DNA from: an uncultured Eubacteriales bacterium
GTDB taxonomy: Bacteria; Bacillota; Clostridia; Oscillospirales; CAG-272
Length of the DNA stretch: 18,199 nt
NCBI GenBank assembly: GCA_902491535.1
Contig: CABUHS010000038.1
Coordinates: 1-18,199, forward strand
Direction of reading: 5' to 3'
Made by a program: the position numbers and the translations under genes
Notes under the pieces: model-generated
The model's database searches: none
What the model saw: the letters and a program-made list of their open reading frames with translations, nothing else
Told to the model about the DNA's origin: nothing
Shown here: positions 16,389 through 18,199 of the stretch, piece after piece
How the letters are laid out: the number at the start of each line of letters is the position of its first letter
Numbering within the stretch: the first letter of the stretch is position 1

Positions 16389-17795
16389 ATGACACTTACA
16401 TTTGATCCACCGAGCGAAAAGCAGAAACTTTTCCTCAAAGCAAACACAAAACATATCGGCTTCGGCGGCGCACGCGGCGGCGGAAAAAGCTGGGCGGTAC
16501 GGACAAAAGCCGTACTGCTCGCACTAAAATATCCCGGCATACGTATCCTGATCGTACGCCGCAGCTACCCCGAACTGATAAATAACCATATACGCTGCCT
16601 GAGGGCAAAGCTCATCGGCGTTGCCTCATATAACGACAAAGAAAAGCTGCTGACTTTCGCGCACGGCAGCAGCATAAGCTTCACCTACTGTGACTGTGAC
16701 GCGGATCTCGACAGGCTTCAGGGCGTCGAATACGACATAATATTCCTTGACGAGGCGACTCAGCTCAGTGAATTTCAGATGAAGTCGATAACGGCATGCC
16801 TGCGCGGAACAGGTGCGTTCCCCAAAAGGGTATACTACACCTGCAATCCCGGAGGCAAGGGGCACGGATATATCAAACGCATTTTTATTGACCGACGGTA
16901 CGAATCCGGCGAGAATCCGGAGGACTATACCTTTATCCCCTCGCTTGTCACCGACAACACCGCGCTAATGCGTGCGCAACCCGACTATATCGAGCAGCTC
17001 CGGGCGCTTCCGCCGAAGCTCCGCGACGCATGGCTGTACGGTAAATGGGACGTTTACGAAGGTCAGTTTTTCGAGGAGTTCACCGACCTGCCCGAACATT
17101 ACGCCGACCGAATAGGCACACATGTGATAGATCCGTTTGAGATCCCCGGACACTGGCGCATGTACCGCTCCTTCGACTGGGGCTATAATAAGCCGTTTTC
17201 CTGCGGATGGTGGGCGGTCGATCCCGACGGTACGGCGTACCGCATACTCGAGCTTTACGGCTGTACGTCTACGCCCGACGAGGGCGTGCGCTGGACTCCC
17301 GAACAGGTATTCTGCGAGATCGCAAGGATCGAACGCGAACACCGTTTCCTCTCTGGCAGACGGATAAACGGCGTTGCCGATCCCGCAATATGGGACGCCG
17401 AAACAGGCGAGAGCATCGCCGAAGTTGCAGCGCGCCACGGCGTGTATTTCCTGCCCGGAGATCATAAACGCATACCCGGCTGGATGCAGGTGCATTACCG
17501 GCTGCGATTCGACGAACGCGGAAAACCGATGATGTACGTCTTTCGCAACTGCAAGGCGTTTATCCGGACGATCCCTCTTTTGCGCTATGACAGCGTCCGC
17601 CCCGAGGATCTCGATACTACCGATGAGGATCACGTCGCCGATGAGGTGCGCTATTTCTGCATGTCGCGCCCGATAGCTCCGCGCGCAGCACAGAATCCCG
17701 CCTGCGGCGATCCCTCTCTGCGCCTCTTTCTCGATATCGATAGCTCCGCTCTCGTCCCCACGCCCCGCCGCGAAACAATCGAGATCATTGAATGA
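16389..17795 (+). CDS. terL: Terminase large subunit (packaging ATPase and nuclease)
   Basis: Motor that pumps phage DNA through the portal and cuts it. The 468-aa protein is complete. Walker A GGARGGGKS has Lys33, Walker B YDIIFLDEA has Asp121-Glu122, and the coupling motif is YYTCNPGG near 149-156. The C-terminal RNase H-like nuclease carries Asp263 in SFDWGY, Asp331 in GVADPAIWD and Asp418 in HVADEVRYF. All catalytic residues are present, so selection for function seems to persist. Two oddities stand out. The gene follows the major capsid gene instead of preceding the portal, and no Shine-Dalgarno precedes ATG16389, since the hairpin cluster of the repeat spacer ends about ten bases upstream. 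Translation may be weak or use another mechanism. Confidence 0.95.
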   Translation: MTLTFDPPSEKQKLFLKANTKHIGFGGARGGGKSWAVRTKAVLLALKYPGIRILIVRRSYPELINNHIRCLRAKLIGVASYNDKEKLLTFAHGSSISFTYCDCDADLDRLQGVEYDIIFLDEATQLSEFQMKSITACLRGTGAFPKRVYYTCNPGGKGHGYIKRIFIDRRYESGENPEDYTFIPSLVTDNTALMRAQPDYIEQLRALPPKLRDAWLYGKWDVYEGQFFEEFTDLPEHYADRIGTHVIDPFEIPGHWRMYRSFDWGYNKPFSCGWWAVDPDGTAYRILELYGCTSTPDEGVRWTPEQVFCEIARIEREHRFLSGRRINGVADPAIWDAETGESIAEVAARHGVYFLPGDHKRIPGWMQVHYRLRFDERGKPMMYVFRNCKAFIRTIPLLRYDSVRPEDLDTTDEDHVADEVRYFCMSRPIAPRAAQNPACGDPSLRLFLDIDSSALVPTPRRETIEIIE

Positions 17796-18199
17796 TTTTT
17801 TCCGAGGGAAGCTTTTAAATGGGGGACTTTTTTCTTGGGCAATTTTGACGATAATTTAACATAAAAGGTTTTACGCGACCATACGCGCACACTTCGTTCA
17901 TGCGCGGCGCACACTTCGTTCATGCGCGGCGCACACTTTGTTCATGCGCGGCGCACACTTTGTTCATGCGCGGCGCACACTTTGTTCATGCGCGGCGCAC
18001 ACTTCGTTGGTGCGCGGCGAAAAACACTGATTTGCAAACTCGTATCTACCGCTTTAGCCTCCAGAATTCCGGCATTCGGTGAAATGGCGAAGCCTTTTCA
18101 GTTACTCGGCGCTTTGCGCCGTATCAGATTTTATTGCTGAACCAGTTAGGCTTCCCCTTTGAGGGGAAGCTCCCCGAAGGGGTGATGAGGTGTAGCTTG

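Overview
The window looks like chromosome from a gut-type clostridial Firmicute (Oscillospirales or Ruminococcaceae-like). This is inferred from Shine-Dalgarno-led genes, consensus sigma-A promoters with 17-nt spacers, U-run terminators, a cytoplasmic GH2 enzyme and very abundant short palindromic intergenic repeats. I ran no search, so the taxonomy and all family names rest on sequence recognition.

Positions 1-6.3 kb are host-like. They hold a membrane acyltransferase (219-1307, +), an unrecognised 149-aa protein (1401-1850, -), a roughly 1.2-kb gene-free stretch with several RNA-type transcription units (about 1889-2880), and a 954-aa glycoside hydrolase family 2 enzyme (3122-5986, -). The gene-free stretch contains a compact four-helix small RNA with its own promoter and U-tract (2708-2814), a convergent antisense promoter, a possible attenuated leader, and a further promoter-driven RNA candidate.

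Positions 6.9-17.8 kb are a phage-derived block. It starts with a leftward S24/LexA-type repressor (6920-7534). The repressor faces a perfect rightward promoter, and two identical 13-bp operators lie between them. Rightward follow a cut-short replisome-organiser N-terminal domain, an overlapping run of small Cys-rich proteins, a Ser/Glu-rich protein with a possible small-terminase-like tail, a P22-type portal, a putative scaffold, an N4-gp56-type major capsid protein and an intact large terminase. Integrase, head-tail and tail genes are not seen; they could lie beyond the right edge.

The most unusual feature is the layout of the capsid genes. Phage head genes normally nearly touch, and TerL normally precedes the portal. 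Here portal, scaffold, capsid and TerL are separated by 547-676 bp each, and TerL comes last. Each spacer carries the same modules in the same order and orientation: a hairpin after the stop codon, a TTAACTG...TTTTACGCGAC segment, 22-bp hairpin units, an AAATGGC-AAGCC segment with a swappable hairpin, and a purine/pyrimidine hairpin cluster before the next gene. The same 'before-gene' and 'after-gene' modules occur next to the GH2 and repressor genes on the minus strand, turned to match those genes. Several hairpins keep pairing while their sequence changes. This suggests a gene-oriented system of structured 5' and 3' flanks that has been imposed on, or has carried, individual phage genes. The block could be a domesticated capsid/packaging locus, or a prophage heavily colonised by host repeats.
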